Assembly (NCBI RefSeq): GCF_003286075.1
Contig: NZ_QLUV01000001.1
Location: 682,001 to 746,000, forward strand
DNA length: 64,000 bases
Source: Paracoccus endophyticus
GTDB lineage: Bacteria; Pseudomonadota; Alphaproteobacteria; Rhodobacterales; Rhodobacteraceae
Direction of reading: 5' to 3'
Both the position numbers and the translations under genes were made by a program. The number at the start of each line of letters is the position of its first letter. The first letter of the stretch is position 1. Of this stretch, positions 55,074 through 64,000 are shown one piece after another. The notes under the pieces are model-generated. The model was not told where the DNA came from. It did no database searches and saw only the letters and a program-made list of their open reading frames with translations.

Positions 55074-55186
55074 CGGCACCCCCTGCGGTGATCGCCGGTC
55101 TTCGGCGGGTGCCGAACTGGACTTGCCGGGCACCGCTCCCTACATAGTCAGGCAATCCCGCACGACAAACCAGAGGCGCAGGCCAC

Positions 55187-55834
55187 ATGTCCAACCCGAT
55201 GCTGCAGATCCTCGTTCTCGCGGCCATCGCCGTTTTCCTGATCCTGCGGTTGCGCAATGTCCTGGGCACGCGCGACGGGTTCGAGCCGCCGCGTCCGGTG
55301 GTGCCGGTCCTGGGCCGCCCCGCGGCCGCCGCACCCGACATCGACGAAGGCAGCGACGTGCTGGACCATGCCCCCGCCGGATCGCCCGCCGCCGCCGCGC
55401 TGACCGCGATGCAGCAGGCCGAGCCCGGCTTTGCGGTCGGCCCGTTCCTGGCGGGCGCGCGCCAGGCCTACGAGATGATCCTGACCGCCTTCGAGCGCGG
55501 CGACCTGACCGAGGTGCGCCCGTTCCTGGCCCCGCAGGTGGCCGAGGCGCTGGACGGCGTGATCGCCGAGCGCCAGGCGCGCGGGGTGACGTCCGAGGTC
55601 ACTTATCTGGGCACCCGCGAGACCGCGCTTGAGGGGGCCGAGTACGATCCGGCGACCGGCGTGGGCGAGGTGTCGGTGCGCTTCGTGGGCGAGCTGATCT
55701 CGGTCCACCGCGACGCCTCGGGGGCGGTGGTGGACGGCGATGCCAAAGCCGCGCGCAAGCAGCGCGACATCTGGACCTTTGCCCGCCGCATGGGACAGGA
55801 CGATCCCAACTGGCAGCTGGTCGCAACGGCCTGA
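55187..55834 (+). CDS. Tim44-like domain protein (TimA)
   Basis: 215-residue protein. One N-terminal TM helix (about 5-21, ILVLAAIAVFLILRL) is followed by a Tim44/mL45-like domain (about 80-215: FLAGARQAYEMILTAFERGDL, ending DPNWQLVATA). The family relates to mitochondrial Tim44; the Caulobacter homologue TimA is an inner-membrane protein. Divergent from fxsA with 113 bp between starts; the Smr gene follows with a 2-bp gap. Confidence 0.88.
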   Translation: MSNPMLQILVLAAIAVFLILRLRNVLGTRDGFEPPRPVVPVLGRPAAAAPDIDEGSDVLDHAPAGSPAAAALTAMQQAEPGFAVGPFLAGARQAYEMILTAFERGDLTEVRPFLAPQVAEALDGVIAERQARGVTSEVTYLGTRETALEGAEYDPATGVGEVSVRFVGELISVHRDASGAVVDGDAKAARKQRDIWTFARRMGQDDPNWQLVATA

Positions 55835-55836
55835 CC

Positions 55837-56586
55837 ATGCCAGGACGCGGCGGCGCGGGACAGCCCGGCACCAAGGGGCCCCGCGCCCCGTCGGCCCGCC
55901 GCCGCAAGGGCGGACGGCTGAGCGACGAGGACCGCGACCTGTGGTCGCGCGTGACGCGCAAGGTGGCGCCCATGACGGCGGCCGAGCGCGCGCAGTTCGC
56001 CCCCATCGCCGATCCGCAGCCCGGGGCCGCGTCCTTTTCCCTGCCCACCGCCTCCGGGCCGGCCGCCGGCCGCTCGACCGGCGCCGTTTCCGCCCGCGCG
56101 GCCGCGACCGGCCCCCGGCCCCCCGTCCCCTTGCCGGCGGGTTTCCGTCTAGGCGCGGCTGCGTCCGGCGCGCCCGGCCTGTCCCCCCTTGCGCGGCACG
56201 AACCCGCGCCCGGCCCGGCCGAGCGGCTTGCCGCGCATCCGCTGCGGATGGATCACAAGACTCACAAGCAGCTGACCCGCGGCAAGCTGCGCCCCGAGGC
56301 CCGGCTTGACCTGCACGGCATGACGCTGGCGGCGGCCAAGGCCGAGCTGACCGGGTTCATCCTGTCCGCGCACGCTCAGGGACGGCGACTGGTTCTGGTC
56401 ATCACGGGTAAGGGCAAGGGCGATCATGGTCCGCTGCCGACGCGATCGGGCGCGCTGCGCCACGAGGTGCCGCACTGGCTGCACATGGCGCCGCTGGTCG
56501 GGGTGGTGCTGCAGGTCGTGCCCGCTCATCTGCGCCACGGCGGGGGCGGGGCGTACTACATCTATCTGCGCCGCCGCGGCGCCTGA
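55837..56586 (+). CDS. Smr-domain nuclease-like protein
   Basis: 249-residue protein. The N-terminus is basic and disordered. The Smr domain (about 150-249) has LDLHGMTLAAAKAEL, VITGKGKG and SGALRHEVPHWL, the motifs of Smr/MutS2 endonucleases. In related genomes a murein transglycosylase (mltA) often lies between the Tim44 and Smr genes; it is absent here. Starts 2 bp after the Tim44 gene. Confidence 0.87.
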   Translation: MPGRGGAGQPGTKGPRAPSARRRKGGRLSDEDRDLWSRVTRKVAPMTAAERAQFAPIADPQPGAASFSLPTASGPAAGRSTGAVSARAAATGPRPPVPLPAGFRLGAAASGAPGLSPLARHEPAPGPAERLAAHPLRMDHKTHKQLTRGKLRPEARLDLHGMTLAAAKAELTGFILSAHAQGRRLVLVITGKGKGDHGPLPTRSGALRHEVPHWLHMAPLVGVVLQVVPAHLRHGGGGAYYIYLRRRGA

Positions 56587-56733
56587 CCCCCTGAGCAGGC
56601 CGCGGCCGCCCGTCGCCCGGGGCGCGCGTTAACCGTGTCTGAACTTTCCGGTTCGGGGACAGGGGGTTGGCCAGCTATGATCCGGTCAGGGCAGCCGGCG
56701 TTCGGCGCGGCCCGAAGGACCGGAGGATCGCCC

Positions 56734-57669
56734 ATGCTGGTTGTCGCAAGCATGATTGCCGTTCTGATGATGGGCGTCGCCCTGGACTTCGCCTCGGATG
56801 ACGGGGACGACGAGGGCGAGGGCGAGACCCGCGCCCTGCCCGGCGAGGACGACGGCGACGGCGACGGCCAGGGCGAGGGCCAGGATGGCGGCCCGTCGGT
56901 CGGGCCTGACCCCGAACCCGTCCGCTTTCTTTGGGGAAGCGGAGCCGACGAATGGCTGAGCGGCACCGAGGGGTGCGACCAGATCGTCTCGCAGGGCGGC
57001 CATGACGATGTGCGCGCGGGCCTGGGCGACGATCTCGTGCAGGGCGGTGGCGGCGATGACGTGCTCTACGGCGACGACGCCCTGGGGCAGGGCGGCGACG
57101 ACACGCTGTCGGGCGGCGGCGGCGGCGACAGTGTGGTGGGCGATGGCGGCCATGACCGCCTCAGCGGCGACGGCGGCGATGATTCGCTTTTTGGCGGCGA
57201 AGGGGACGACAGCGCGGACGGTGGCGCGGGGAACGACTGGCTGACCGGCAGCGGCGGGAACGACGCGCTGCGCGGCGGCAAGGGGTCGGACGACCTGGCG
57301 GGGGACGGGGGCGACGACTGGCTGATCGGCGACGATGATGGCGCGGGGCCCGACTGGCTGCACGGGGACGGGGGCGACGACCGGCTGTCGGTCGGGTCGG
57401 GCGACTGGGCCGAGGGCGGCGCGGGCAGCGACCGGTTCGATCTGCAAGGCGCGCCGCCCGACGCGCACGGCCCGGCCACGCTGGCCGATTTCGACCCGCG
57501 CCATGACCGTATCACCATCACCTTGCCCGCGGATGCGCCGCACCCGCGGATCGACATCGACCGGCAGGCCGACGGCACCGCCATCCTGCGGATCGACGGG
57601 CAGGCCGTGGCCCATGTGCTGACGCCCCGCGGCCTTGCCGCCGCAGACATTGCGGTGACGCGGGCCTGA
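56734..57669 (+). CDS. Membrane-anchored RTX calcium-binding protein
   Basis: 311-residue protein. One N-terminal TM segment (about 2-18: [18 protein letters not shown]) is followed by an acidic linker (about 21-52, rich in DGDGxGEG). RTX glycine/Asp repeats run from about 67 to 245 ([28 protein letters not shown] and similar). The C-terminal ~65 residues are a beta-rich cap. The ATG at 56734 has GGAGG 7 bp upstream, so it is preferred over the GTG at 56635. Unlike the RTX protein at 26 kb, it should be tethered to the inner membrane. Confidence 0.83.
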   Translation: MLVVASMIAVLMMGVALDFASDDGDDEGEGETRALPGEDDGDGDGQGEGQDGGPSVGPDPEPVRFLWGSGADEWLSGTEGCDQIVSQGGHDDVRAGLGDDLVQGGGGDDVLYGDDALGQGGDDTLSGGGGGDSVVGDGGHDRLSGDGGDDSLFGGEGDDSADGGAGNDWLTGSGGNDALRGGKGSDDLAGDGGDDWLIGDDDGAGPDWLHGDGGDDRLSVGSGDWAEGGAGSDRFDLQGAPPDAHGPATLADFDPRHDRITITLPADAPHPRIDIDRQADGTAILRIDGQAVAHVLTPRGLAAADIAVTRA

Positions 57670-57826
57670 CCCGTGCCCGCCGGGCGGCAGGGGGTTTGCT
57701 TTCCGGTCGCGTTCCCTGTATGCGCCAGCGGTCCGCCGGTCCGAATCCCCCGGCGGCATCCCTCCAAGGGCCCGTGCTGGACGACATCCCGGCCTGCGCC
57801 ATAACCCTTTCCGACAGGAGACCCCG

Positions 57827-58096
57827 ATGTCGATCACCGTCGAAGACAAGGCCCGCGTGATGGCCGAATACGCCACCAAGGCCGGCGACACCGGCAGCCC
57901 CGAGGTGCAGGTGGCCATCCTCAGCTCGCGCATCGCCACGCTGACCGAGCATTTCAAGAGCCACAAGAAGGACAACCACTCGCGCCGTGGCCTTCTGATG
58001 ATGGTGGCCCAGCGCCGCAAGCTGCTGGACTATCTCAAGCGCAAGGACGAGGCGCGCTATACCGACCTGATCGCCCGGCTGGGCCTGCGCCGCTAA
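57827..58096 (+). CDS. rpsO: 30S ribosomal protein S15
   Basis: 89-residue ribosomal protein binding 16S rRNA and bridging to the 50S subunit. It opens [21 protein letters not shown] and ends LIARLGLRR, all standard. CAGGAG upstream is the ribosome binding site. It heads rpsO-pnp. A hairpin with arms 58128-58134 and 58147-58153 lies after the stop. Confidence 0.98.
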   Translation: MSITVEDKARVMAEYATKAGDTGSPEVQVAILSSRIATLTEHFKSHKKDNHSRRGLLMMVAQRRKLLDYLKRKDEARYTDLIARLGLRR

Positions 58097-58127
58097 GGCA
58101 GCCTTCGCCCCCGCGCGGAACGACCGG

Positions 58128-58153
58128 ACGCCCGTGGCCATTGCTGCGGGCGT
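58128..58153 (+). terminator. Hairpin between rpsO and pnp
   Basis: Arms 58128-58134 (ACGCCCG) and 58147-58153 (CGGGCGT) with a 12-nt loop. No T-run follows. In E. coli a structured rpsO-pnp interval is an RNase III site that controls pnp; a similar role here is possible but not shown. Confidence 0.45.
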
Positions 58154-58375
58154 TCCCATATGGGTCGTCCCGGATGGCACCGGCAGTCCGGGTCATCGCC
58201 CGAGGGGCGGGCGTCGATCATCGCGCTTTCCCGGGACGCGCTTTTCCGGTATGGCCGGCAAATCTGTGACGTGAGGCCAGCCCCGGGCCGCATGCAAAGG
58301 ATAGGGGCGGCGGCAATGGGGCCGCCATGTTGACAGGGGCGACCGGAGGGCCGGCACGCACCCAGAGGAAACCAG

Positions 58376-60523
58376 ATGTTTGAAGCTGCTGTTCAGAAAT
58401 CCATCCAGTGGGGTCAGGAGACCCTGACCCTGGAAACCGGCAAGGTCGCGCGCCAGGCCGACGGTTCGGTCATCGCCACGCTGGGCGAGACCTCGGTCAT
58501 GGCGAACGTGACGTTCGCGCGTGAGCCCAAGCCCGGTCAGGACTTTTTCCCGCTGACCGTGCACTATCAGGAAAAATTCTATGCCGCCGGCAAGATCCCG
58601 GGCGGCTTTTTCAAGCGCGAGGGCCGTCCGTCCGAAAAGGAGACGCTGACCTCTCGCCTGATCGACCGTCCCATCCGCCCGCTGTTCGCGCCCGGCTTCA
58701 AGAACGAAGTGCTGGTCATGTGCACGGTGCTGAGCCACGACCTGGTCAACGATCCCGACATCGTGGCGATGATCGCCGCCTCGGCCGCGCTGACGATTTC
58801 CGGCGTGCCCTTCATGGGTCCGATCGCCGCGGCGCGCGTGGGCTTTGCCCATGGCGCCTATGTCCTGAACCCCGAGGTGCAGGACATGGACCATCTGCGG
58901 TCCAACCCCGAGCAGCGCCTGGACCTGGTCGTCGCCGGCACCCGCGACGCCGTGATGATGGTCGAATCCGAGGCCTATGAGCTGTCGGAAGACGAGATGC
59001 TGGGCGCGGTCAAGTTCGGCCACGAGCAGATGCAGCCGGTCATCGGCCTGATCGTCGAACTGGCCGAGGCTGCCGCCAAGGAACCCTTCGACTTCCAGTC
59101 GCCCGACTATTCGGACCTGTATGCCCGCGTCAAATCGCTGGGCGAGGCCGACATGCGCGCGGCCTATGCCGTCCGCGACAAGGGTGAGCGGCGCGACCTG
59201 ATCGAGGCGGCCAAGGCCAAGGTCAAGGCGGGCCTGTCCGAGGACGACCTGGCGAACCCGAACCTGGGTTCGGCGCTGAAAAAGCTGGAATCGGGCATCC
59301 TGCGCGGCGACATCATCAACGGCGGCGCCCGCATCGACGGCCGCGACACCCGCACGGTGCGCGCCATCGACAGCGAGGTGGGCATCCTGCCGCGCACCCA
59401 CGGCTCGGCCCTGTTCACCCGTGGCGAAACCCAGGCGCTGGCGATCACCACACTGGGCACCGGCGACGACGAGCAGATGATCGACGCGCTGCACGGCACG
59501 TCGCGGTCGAACTTCATGCTGCACTACAACTTCCCGCCCTATTCGGTGGGCGAGGTGGGCCGCGTGGGGTCGCCCGGCCGCCGCGAGATCGGCCACGGCA
59601 AGCTGGCGTGGCGCGCCCTGCAAGCGGTCCTGCCGGCCCCGGCCGAGTTCCCCTATACGATCCGCGTCGTGTCCGAGATCACCGAATCGAACGGCTCGTC
59701 GTCGATGGCGTCGGTCTGCGGCGGGTCGCTGGCCATGATGGACGCCGGTGTGCCGCTGAAGGCGCCGGTGGCCGGCGTCGCGATGGGCCTGATCCTGGAA
59801 GACGACGGCAAGTATGCCGTCCTGACCGACATCCTGGGGGATGAGGATCACCTGGGCGACATGGACTTCAAGGTGGCCGGGACGGAACGCGGCATCACCT
59901 CGCTGCAGATGGACATCAAGGTCCAGGGCATCACGCCGGCGATCATGGAACAGGCGCTGGCGCAGGCCCGTGACGGCCGGATGCACATCCTGGCCGAGAT
60001 GGCCAAGGCGCTGAAGGAAGGCCGCCGCGAGTTTTCGGCCCACGCCCCGCGCATCGAGACGATGACGATCCCGACCGACAAGATCCGCGAAGTGATCGGT
60101 TCGGGCGGCAAGGTCATCCGCGAGATCGTGGAAACCTCGGGCGCCAAGGTCGACATCAACGACGACGGCACCATCAAGATCGCGTCGGCGAACGCCGAAT
60201 CGATCAGGAAGGCCCACGACATGATCTGGTCGATCGTGGCCGAGCCCGAGGAAGGCAAGGTCTATACCGGCAAGGTCGTCAAGCTGGTCGATTTCGGCGC
60301 GTTCGTGAACTTCTTCGGCAAGCGCGACGGGCTGGTCCATGTCAGCCAGATTTCCGGCAAGCGCCTTCAGCACCCCAACGAGGTGCTGAAGGAGGGCCAG
60401 GAGGTCAAGGTCAAGCTGCTGGGCTTTGACGACCGCGGCAAGGTCCGCCTGGGCATGAAGATGGTCGATCAGGAGACGGGTGAGGAAATCACCGAGAAGA
60501 AAGAGGAGGCGACCGCGGAATAA
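58376..60523 (+). CDS. pnp: Polynucleotide phosphorylase
   Basis: 715-residue exoribonuclease of the degradosome. Two RNase PH domains (about 10-210 and 325-540, with [21 protein letters not shown]), then a KH domain (about 555-615, [11 protein letters not shown]) and an S1 domain (about 625-695, [16 protein letters not shown]) are present. The C-terminus is Glu/Lys-rich. ACCCAGAGGAAACCAG before 58376 is the ribosome binding site. Confidence 0.98.
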   Translation: MFEAAVQKSIQWGQETLTLETGKVARQADGSVIATLGETSVMANVTFAREPKPGQDFFPLTVHYQEKFYAAGKIPGGFFKREGRPSEKETLTSRLIDRPIRPLFAPGFKNEVLVMCTVLSHDLVNDPDIVAMIAASAALTISGVPFMGPIAAARVGFAHGAYVLNPEVQDMDHLRSNPEQRLDLVVAGTRDAVMMVESEAYELSEDEMLGAVKFGHEQMQPVIGLIVELAEAAAKEPFDFQSPDYSDLYARVKSLGEADMRAAYAVRDKGERRDLIEAAKAKVKAGLSEDDLANPNLGSALKKLESGILRGDIINGGARIDGRDTRTVRAIDSEVGILPRTHGSALFTRGETQALAITTLGTGDDEQMIDALHGTSRSNFMLHYNFPPYSVGEVGRVGSPGRREIGHGKLAWRALQAVLPAPAEFPYTIRVVSEITESNGSSSMASVCGGSLAMMDAGVPLKAPVAGVAMGLILEDDGKYAVLTDILGDEDHLGDMDFKVAGTERGITSLQMDIKVQGITPAIMEQALAQARDGRMHILAEMAKALKEGRREFSAHAPRIETMTIPTDKIREVIGSGGKVIREIVETSGAKVDINDDGTIKIASANAESIRKAHDMIWSIVAEPEEGKVYTGKVVKLVDFGAFVNFFGKRDGLVHVSQISGKRLQHPNEVLKEGQEVKVKLLGFDDRGKVRLGMKMVDQETGEEITEKKEEATAE

Positions 60524-60549
60524 CCCCCGGCCGCTGCCCTGCCAGATCG

Positions 60550-60579
60550 CCCCGGCCGCCGCGTGCGGCCGGGGCTTTT
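60550..60579 (+). terminator. Intrinsic terminator of pnp
   Basis: Arms 60550-60559 (CCCCGGCCGC) and 60565-60574 (GCGGCCGGGG), a 5-nt loop, then CTTTTC. A strong terminator 26 bp after the pnp stop. Confidence 0.92.
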
Positions 60580-60596
60580 CATTGGGGGCCTTGGTG

Positions 60597-60883
60597 TCAG
60601 GACACCACGATCAGATGGGTGAAGGTGGCCGGGTCCAGCGTCGCCGCATCCACCCGGGCGGGGTCCGTCGACACCGGTTCTCCTGCCGATAGGGGGACAC
60701 GGCGAAAGCCACCCCCTCGGCGCGCAGGCGGTCGAGCACAGGGCCCAGCACCTCGAGATCGCCCACCCTCGGGAAATGCCCGGTGACACGGGCCTTGCCG
60801 GTGGTCGGGGACGACCGAGGGTGGGTCACGCGAGCCTTGCGCGATGGGCAGGGATGCGTCCGCCGGAACCGTCCTGCGGGCAA
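60597..60883 (-). pseudogene. Frameshifted, truncated gene remnant
   Basis: From 60883 the minus-strand frame reads, near its middle, GHFPRVGDLEVLGPVLDRL and AEGVAFAVSPYRQ, which look like real protein. At about 60683 it must shift by one base to continue as EPVSTDPARVDAA, ending FTHLIVVS then stop at 60597. A single lost base near 60683 explains the break. No ribosome binding site is clear at 60883 and the product would be only ~95 residues, so it is also truncated. Weak resemblance to a polysaccharide-modifying transferase N-terminus; not assigned. Confidence 0.55.
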
Positions 60884-60901
60884 CCGGCGGGCGGGGGCCG
60901 G

Positions 60902-61561
60902 TCAGCCCCGGGCGGGCTGCGCGACATAGCGCAGGTAGGGCAGCTTCCGGTCCACCTTGCCGAACTTGGCCTCGGCCTGCTCGTCGGTCAGCGACAGCGC
61001 GGCGATCACGTCCTGGCCCGGCACCCAGTCGGCCGGGGTCGCGATCGGCACCCCGTCGGTCGCCTGCACCGCGTCCAGCGCCCGCAGGATTTCCGCAAAG
61101 TTCCGGCCCACCGACATCGGATAGGTCATCATCAGCCGGATCTTCTTGTCGGGACCGATGATATAGACGGTGCGGACCGTGGCGCTGTCCGCCGCGGTCC
61201 GCCCGTCGGGCAGATAGGCGTCGGCAGGCAGCATGTCATACAGCTTGGCGACCTGCAGCGAGGTGTCGTCCACGATGGCGAAGTTCGCCGGAGAGCCCGA
61301 GAACGCCTCGATGTCGCGCTTCCATTTGCGGTGGTCCTCGGCACTGTCCACGGACACGCCCAGGACCTTGGTGCCGCGCTGTTCCCATTCCTGCGCCAGT
61401 TGCGCGACGGCCCCGAACTCGGTCGTGCAGACGGGGGTGAAGTCGCGCGGGTGGCTGAAGATGATCGCATAGCTGTTGCCGACCCACTCGTGGAAGCTGA
61501 TCGGTCCGTTCGATGTCTCGGCCGTGAAATCCGGCGCGATGTCGTTGATCCGCAAGGCCAT
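60902..61561 (-). CDS. 1-Cys peroxiredoxin (Prx6 type)
   Basis: 219-residue thiol peroxidase. The peroxidatic Cys is in DFTPVCTTEFG (about 46) and the segment FSHPRDFTPVC is typical of the Prx6/AhpC1-like group. No resolving Cys is visible, so reduction needs an outside thiol. The ATG at 61561 begins the family N-terminus (MALRINDIAPDF); the frame is open further upstream. Divergent from the aldehyde dehydrogenase gene with 208 bp between starts. Confidence 0.95.
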   Translation of the reverse strand: MALRINDIAPDFTAETSNGPISFHEWVGNSYAIIFSHPRDFTPVCTTEFGAVAQLAQEWEQRGTKVLGVSVDSAEDHRKWKRDIEAFSGSPANFAIVDDTSLQVAKLYDMLPADAYLPDGRTAADSATVRTVYIIGPDKKIRLMMTYPMSVGRNFAEILRALDAVQATDGVPIATPADWVPGQDVIAALSLTDEQAEAKFGKVDRKLPYLRYVAQPARG

Positions 61562-61769
61562 GACGGCGTCCTTTGCTGTGATGATCGTTGCGCGAACCAT
61601 AGGCGGCCCGCGCCCGATTGCCAGCCCGATGGCGGCCCGCCCCCGCACGCCGGGGAATGATCGGCGGCAGTCTGCCCGGCGGATCGGCAGATCGCCCGCC
61701 GCGACGGCCTTGCGGCGGCGCGGGGCGGGTGCGACCGTGCGCGCAACGTGAATGCAGGGGGATTCAGCC

Positions 61770-63224
61770 ATGACGCAAATGGCCGACAAGCGGAAATTCT
61801 ATATCGACGGCGCGTGGGTCGACCCCGCCGCGGCACGCGACCTGGAGGTGATCGACCCCACGACCGAAGAGCCGGTCGCCGTCATCTCGCTGGGCGGGCA
61901 GGCCGACACCGACCGGGCCGTTGCGGCCGCCAAGGCGGCGTTCCCGGCGTGGTCGCAGACGCCGCCCGCGGACCGGCTGGCGCTTGCCGAACGCATCCTG
62001 GCCGTCTACAGGCGGCGCAACGACGACATCGCGGCGGCCATGACGGCCGAGATGGGCGCGCCCACCGACATGTCGCGCGAGGATCAGGCCGGATCGGGGT
62101 CGTTCCACATCGAGGCGTTCATCGATGCGTTCCGCGACTTTCAGTTCATCCGCCCGCTGGGCGATCACGCCCCCACCAGCATGGTCGCATGGGAGCCGAT
62201 CGGCGTCGTGGGCCTGATCACGCCGTGGAACTGGCCGATGAACCAGGTCACGCTGAAGGTGATCCCCGCCATCCTGGCCGGCAACACCGTCGTGCTGAAG
62301 CCGTCCGAGATCGCGCCGCTGTCGTCGATGGTCTTTGCCGAGGTGCTGGACGAGGCGGGCGTGCCCGCGGGCGTGTTCAACCTGGTCAACGGCGATGGGG
62401 CGGGCGTGGGCACGCAGCTGTCCACGCATCCCGACGTGGACATGATCAGCTTTACCGGATCGACCCGCGCCGGCATCGCCATCACCAAGGCCGCCGCCGA
62501 CACCGTGAAAAAGGTCGCGCTGGAACTGGGGGGCAAGGGCGCCAACCTGGTCTTTGCCGATGCCGACCCCAAGGCGGTGGTGCGCGGCGCGCGGCACGTG
62601 TTCTACAACTCGGGGCAGTCCTGCAACGCGCCGACCCGGATGCTGGTGGAACGCCCCGTCTATGAGCAGGCGATCGAGACCGCGCGCCGCGTGGCCGAGG
62701 ACACCGCCGTCGGCAGCGCGCACGAGCCCGGCCGCCACATCGGCCCGGTGGTCAGCCGGCAGCAGTGGGACAAGATCCAGGGCCTGATCCAGACCGGCAT
62801 CGACGAGGGCGCGCGCCTGGTCGCCGGCGGCCCCGGCCTGCCCGAGGGCGTCAACCGCGGCTATTTCGTCCGCCCCACGGTGTTCGCCGACGTGACCAAC
62901 GACATGACCATCGCCCGGCAGGAGATCTTCGGCCCGGTGCTGGCGATCATGCCCTTCGACACCGAGGAGGAGGCGCTGCGGATCGCCAACGACACCATCT
63001 ATGGGCTGACCAACTACGTCCAGACGCAGGACGGCCCCCGCCGCAGCCGGCTGGCGCGCCAGTTGCGGTCCGGCATGGTCGAGATGAACGGCGTCAGCCG
63101 CGGCCGCGGATCGGCCTTCGGGGGCGTCAAGGCGTCGGGACGCGCGCGCGAGGGCGGCGTCTGGGGGCTGGAGGAGTTCATGGACTCCAAGCAGATCTCG
63201 GGCTGGGACACGTCGGCATCGTGA
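61770..63224 (+). CDS. NAD(P)-dependent aldehyde dehydrogenase
   Basis: 484-residue aldehyde dehydrogenase. The general base Glu is in LELGGKGANLVF (about 253), and the catalytic Cys285 is in NSGQSCNAPTR. The cofactor-binding segment TPWNWPMNQ and FTGSTRAG fit. ATG 61770 has GGGGGA a few bases upstream; the ATG at 61752 is an alternative. Aldehyde substrate unknown; a broad-range oxidiser is likely. A strong hairpin lies before the photolyase gene. Confidence 0.93.
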   Translation: MTQMADKRKFYIDGAWVDPAAARDLEVIDPTTEEPVAVISLGGQADTDRAVAAAKAAFPAWSQTPPADRLALAERILAVYRRRNDDIAAAMTAEMGAPTDMSREDQAGSGSFHIEAFIDAFRDFQFIRPLGDHAPTSMVAWEPIGVVGLITPWNWPMNQVTLKVIPAILAGNTVVLKPSEIAPLSSMVFAEVLDEAGVPAGVFNLVNGDGAGVGTQLSTHPDVDMISFTGSTRAGIAITKAAADTVKKVALELGGKGANLVFADADPKAVVRGARHVFYNSGQSCNAPTRMLVERPVYEQAIETARRVAEDTAVGSAHEPGRHIGPVVSRQQWDKIQGLIQTGIDEGARLVAGGPGLPEGVNRGYFVRPTVFADVTNDMTIARQEIFGPVLAIMPFDTEEEALRIANDTIYGLTNYVQTQDGPRRSRLARQLRSGMVEMNGVSRGRGSAFGGVKASGRAREGGVWGLEEFMDSKQISGWDTSAS

Positions 63225-63225
63225 C

Positions 63226-63247
63226 CGCCGGGCAGGGCCGCCCGGCG
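63226..63247 (+). terminator. Hairpin between aldehyde dehydrogenase and photolyase
   Basis: Arms 63226-63233 (CGCCGGGC) and 63240-63247 (GCCCGGCG) with loop AGGGCC. No T-run. It could weaken read-through into the photolyase gene 15 bp later. Confidence 0.5.
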
Positions 63248-63261
63248 CGCGGCGTCCGGGG

Positions 63262-64000
63262 ATGACGCGGCCGTCCCTGTGGTGGGTCGGCCGCGACCTG
63301 CGGCTGGCCGACAACCCCGCGTTGTCGGCGGCCGCCGCGGCCGGTCCGGTCATCCCGGTCGCGGTGCTGGACGACGCCACGGTCCCGCCGGGCGCGGCCG
63401 CGCAGTGGCGGCTGGGCCAATCGATGCATTCGCTGGACGCGCGGCTGCGCGACCTAGGCAGCCGACTGGTGGTCCGGCGCGGCGACGCGCGGACGACGCT
63501 GGCCGGGCTGCTGGCGGACACCGGGGCGCAGGCGATCCACCTGTGCGATCCGCACCCCTTCTTTGCGGTGCCGCAGGGCCTGCCCCTGGTGCTGCACCCG
63601 GCCAACAACCTGATGGCCTCGGGGACGCTGGCGACGGGGGCGGGCACGCCCTATCGCCGTTTTACCCCGTTCTGGAAATCCCTGCGCGCCCGACCCATTG
63701 CCGCGCCCCTGGACACGGCCCCGGTGCCGGCGCCCGCGGACTGGCCGGCGGGGCTTGACCCGGCGGACTGGGACCTGGGCGCGGCCATGAACCGGGGGGC
63801 CGCCGTGCTGGCCCGGCACGCCCGCATCGGCGAGGCGGCCGCGCGCCAGCGGCTGGACGCGTTCCTGGCGGACTCGCTGTCCGCCTATGGCACCGACCGT
63901 GACCGGCCGGACCGGCCGCTGGGCACCTCGGGCCTGTCGGACGCGCTGGCGCTGGGCGAGATCTCGGCCCGCAGCATCTGGCACGCCGTGCTGGACCGGG
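63262..64000 (+). CDS. Deoxyribodipyrimidine photolyase / cryptochrome family, C-terminus beyond window
   Basis: The first 246 codons of a photolyase-type flavoprotein, cut by the window end. SLWWVGRDLRLADNPALSAA is the N-terminal photolyase alpha/beta start (in part). ARQRLDAFLADSLSAYGTDRDRP and ALALGEISARSIWHAV are the start of the FAD-binding domain. The usual S-R-LSP-LR-GEIS string is altered to TSGLSDALALGEIS. It lies 37 bp after the aldehyde dehydrogenase. DNA-repair versus cryptochrome role cannot be decided without the C-terminal half. Confidence 0.9.
   Translation, partial: MTRPSLWWVGRDLRLADNPALSAAAAAGPVIPVAVLDDATVPPGAAAQWRLGQSMHSLDARLRDLGSRLVVRRGDARTTLAGLLADTGAQAIHLCDPHPFFAVPQGLPLVLHPANNLMASGTLATGAGTPYRRFTPFWKSLRARPIAAPLDTAPVPAPADWPAGLDPADWDLGAAMNRGAAVLARHARIGEAAARQRLDAFLADSLSAYGTDRDRPDRPLGTSGLSDALALGEISARSIWHAVLDR

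Larger units (their letters stand above)
60524..60901. other. 378-bp gap holding the pnp terminator and a frameshifted gene remnant
   Basis: 60524-60596 holds the pnp terminator. 60597-60883 (minus) holds a broken reading frame, described separately. An 11-bp inverted repeat (60762-60772 and 60815-60825) and a near-direct repeat (GTGACACGGGCCTTGC near 60783 and GTCACGCGAGCCTTGC near 60825) lie inside that remnant. Confidence 0.7.

Noticed and set aside
56635..56733. GTG at 56635 as the start of the membrane RTX gene
   Set aside because: The ATG at 56734 has GGAGG 7 bp upstream and opens directly on the TM helix; the extra residues look non-coding.
57000..57450. Repeated GGCGGCGAC DNA pattern suggesting tandem repeats or CRISPR
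   Set aside because: It encodes RTX protein repeats; units vary and there are no spacers or cas genes.
58193..60373. Minus-strand frame of about 726 codons opposite pnp
   Set aside because: Shadow frame with low-complexity composition; pnp has all expected motifs on the plus strand.
1..64000. tRNA, rRNA, riboswitch, prophage or insertion-sequence features
   Set aside because: None was recognised by eye in the intergenic gaps; no transposase, integrase or terminal inverted repeats with target duplications were seen.

Overview
The window is a GC-rich, very densely coded stretch of chromosome from an alphaproteobacterium, almost certainly Rhodobacteraceae/Paracoccaceae and probably Paracoccus or a close relative. 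The evidence is a regB / senC-regA-hvrA redox-control locus in the layout known from Rhodobacter capsulatus, a Rhodobacter-type porin, a leuS-lptE-holA operon with a DUF3576 lipoprotein beside it, rpsO-pnp, a mutL that keeps the endonuclease motif, and many short alphaproteobacterial DUF genes (DUF1674, DUF3035, DUF3775). I found no rRNA, tRNA, insertion sequence, prophage, CRISPR array or plasmid gene. This is core chromosome with short accessory patches.

Layout. 1-6.4 kb: isoprenoid genes ispA-dxs, a VIT-family transporter, an SH3 exported protein, and an SDR/luciferase-like pair on the minus strand. 6.5-10 kb: AMP nucleosidase, an HU-like protein and an MFS transporter. 10-14.8 kb: truB, a DUF2233 protein and rbfA (minus), then dapB, dadA and DUF1674. 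14.8-24.8 kb: rsmB, purH, lspA, a DUF3035 lipoprotein, two M16 proteases (one with the zinc motif, one without), a small lipoprotein, mutL and DUF3775. 24.8-33.8 kb: a PQQ-type sugar dehydrogenase, an RTX protein, asd, a leucyl aminopeptidase/NlpC pair, a saccharopine-type lysine-catabolism pair and a beta-carbonic anhydrase.

33.9-41.4 kb is the most accessory-looking part. It has an Hpt-like unknown protein, a minus-strand group with an MFS transporter, a GT4 glycosyltransferase and a sialyltransferase-like (GT29) protein, an ornithine cyclodeaminase homologue, an MFS transporter and a flavoprotein. 41.4-48.3 kb: holA, lptE, leuS, DUF3576, porin and a YggS protein. 48.3-53.2 kb: a PAS-domain protein and the RegB/SenC/RegA/HvrA redox regulators. 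53.2-57.7 kb: HD hydrolase, secB, fxsA, a Tim44-like protein, an Smr protein and a membrane-anchored RTX protein. 57.8-64 kb: rpsO, pnp, a frameshifted gene remnant, a 1-Cys peroxiredoxin, an aldehyde dehydrogenase and a photolyase cut by the window end.

How the genes work together. Dxs and IspA supply isoprenoids (quinones and carotenoids), and RegBA senses quinone redox state. LspA, the two M16 proteases, SecB, LptE and the porin serve the envelope. Asd and DapB act in lysine synthesis, while the saccharopine pair acts in lysine breakdown. No complete novel multi-gene system is evident. The best leads are the GT29-like/GT4/MFS group, the deviating quinone motif in RegB with its linked PAS protein, the saccharopine pair, the His-less Hpt-like protein, the frameshifted remnant near 60.7 kb and two probable dispersed intergenic repeat elements flanking asd.
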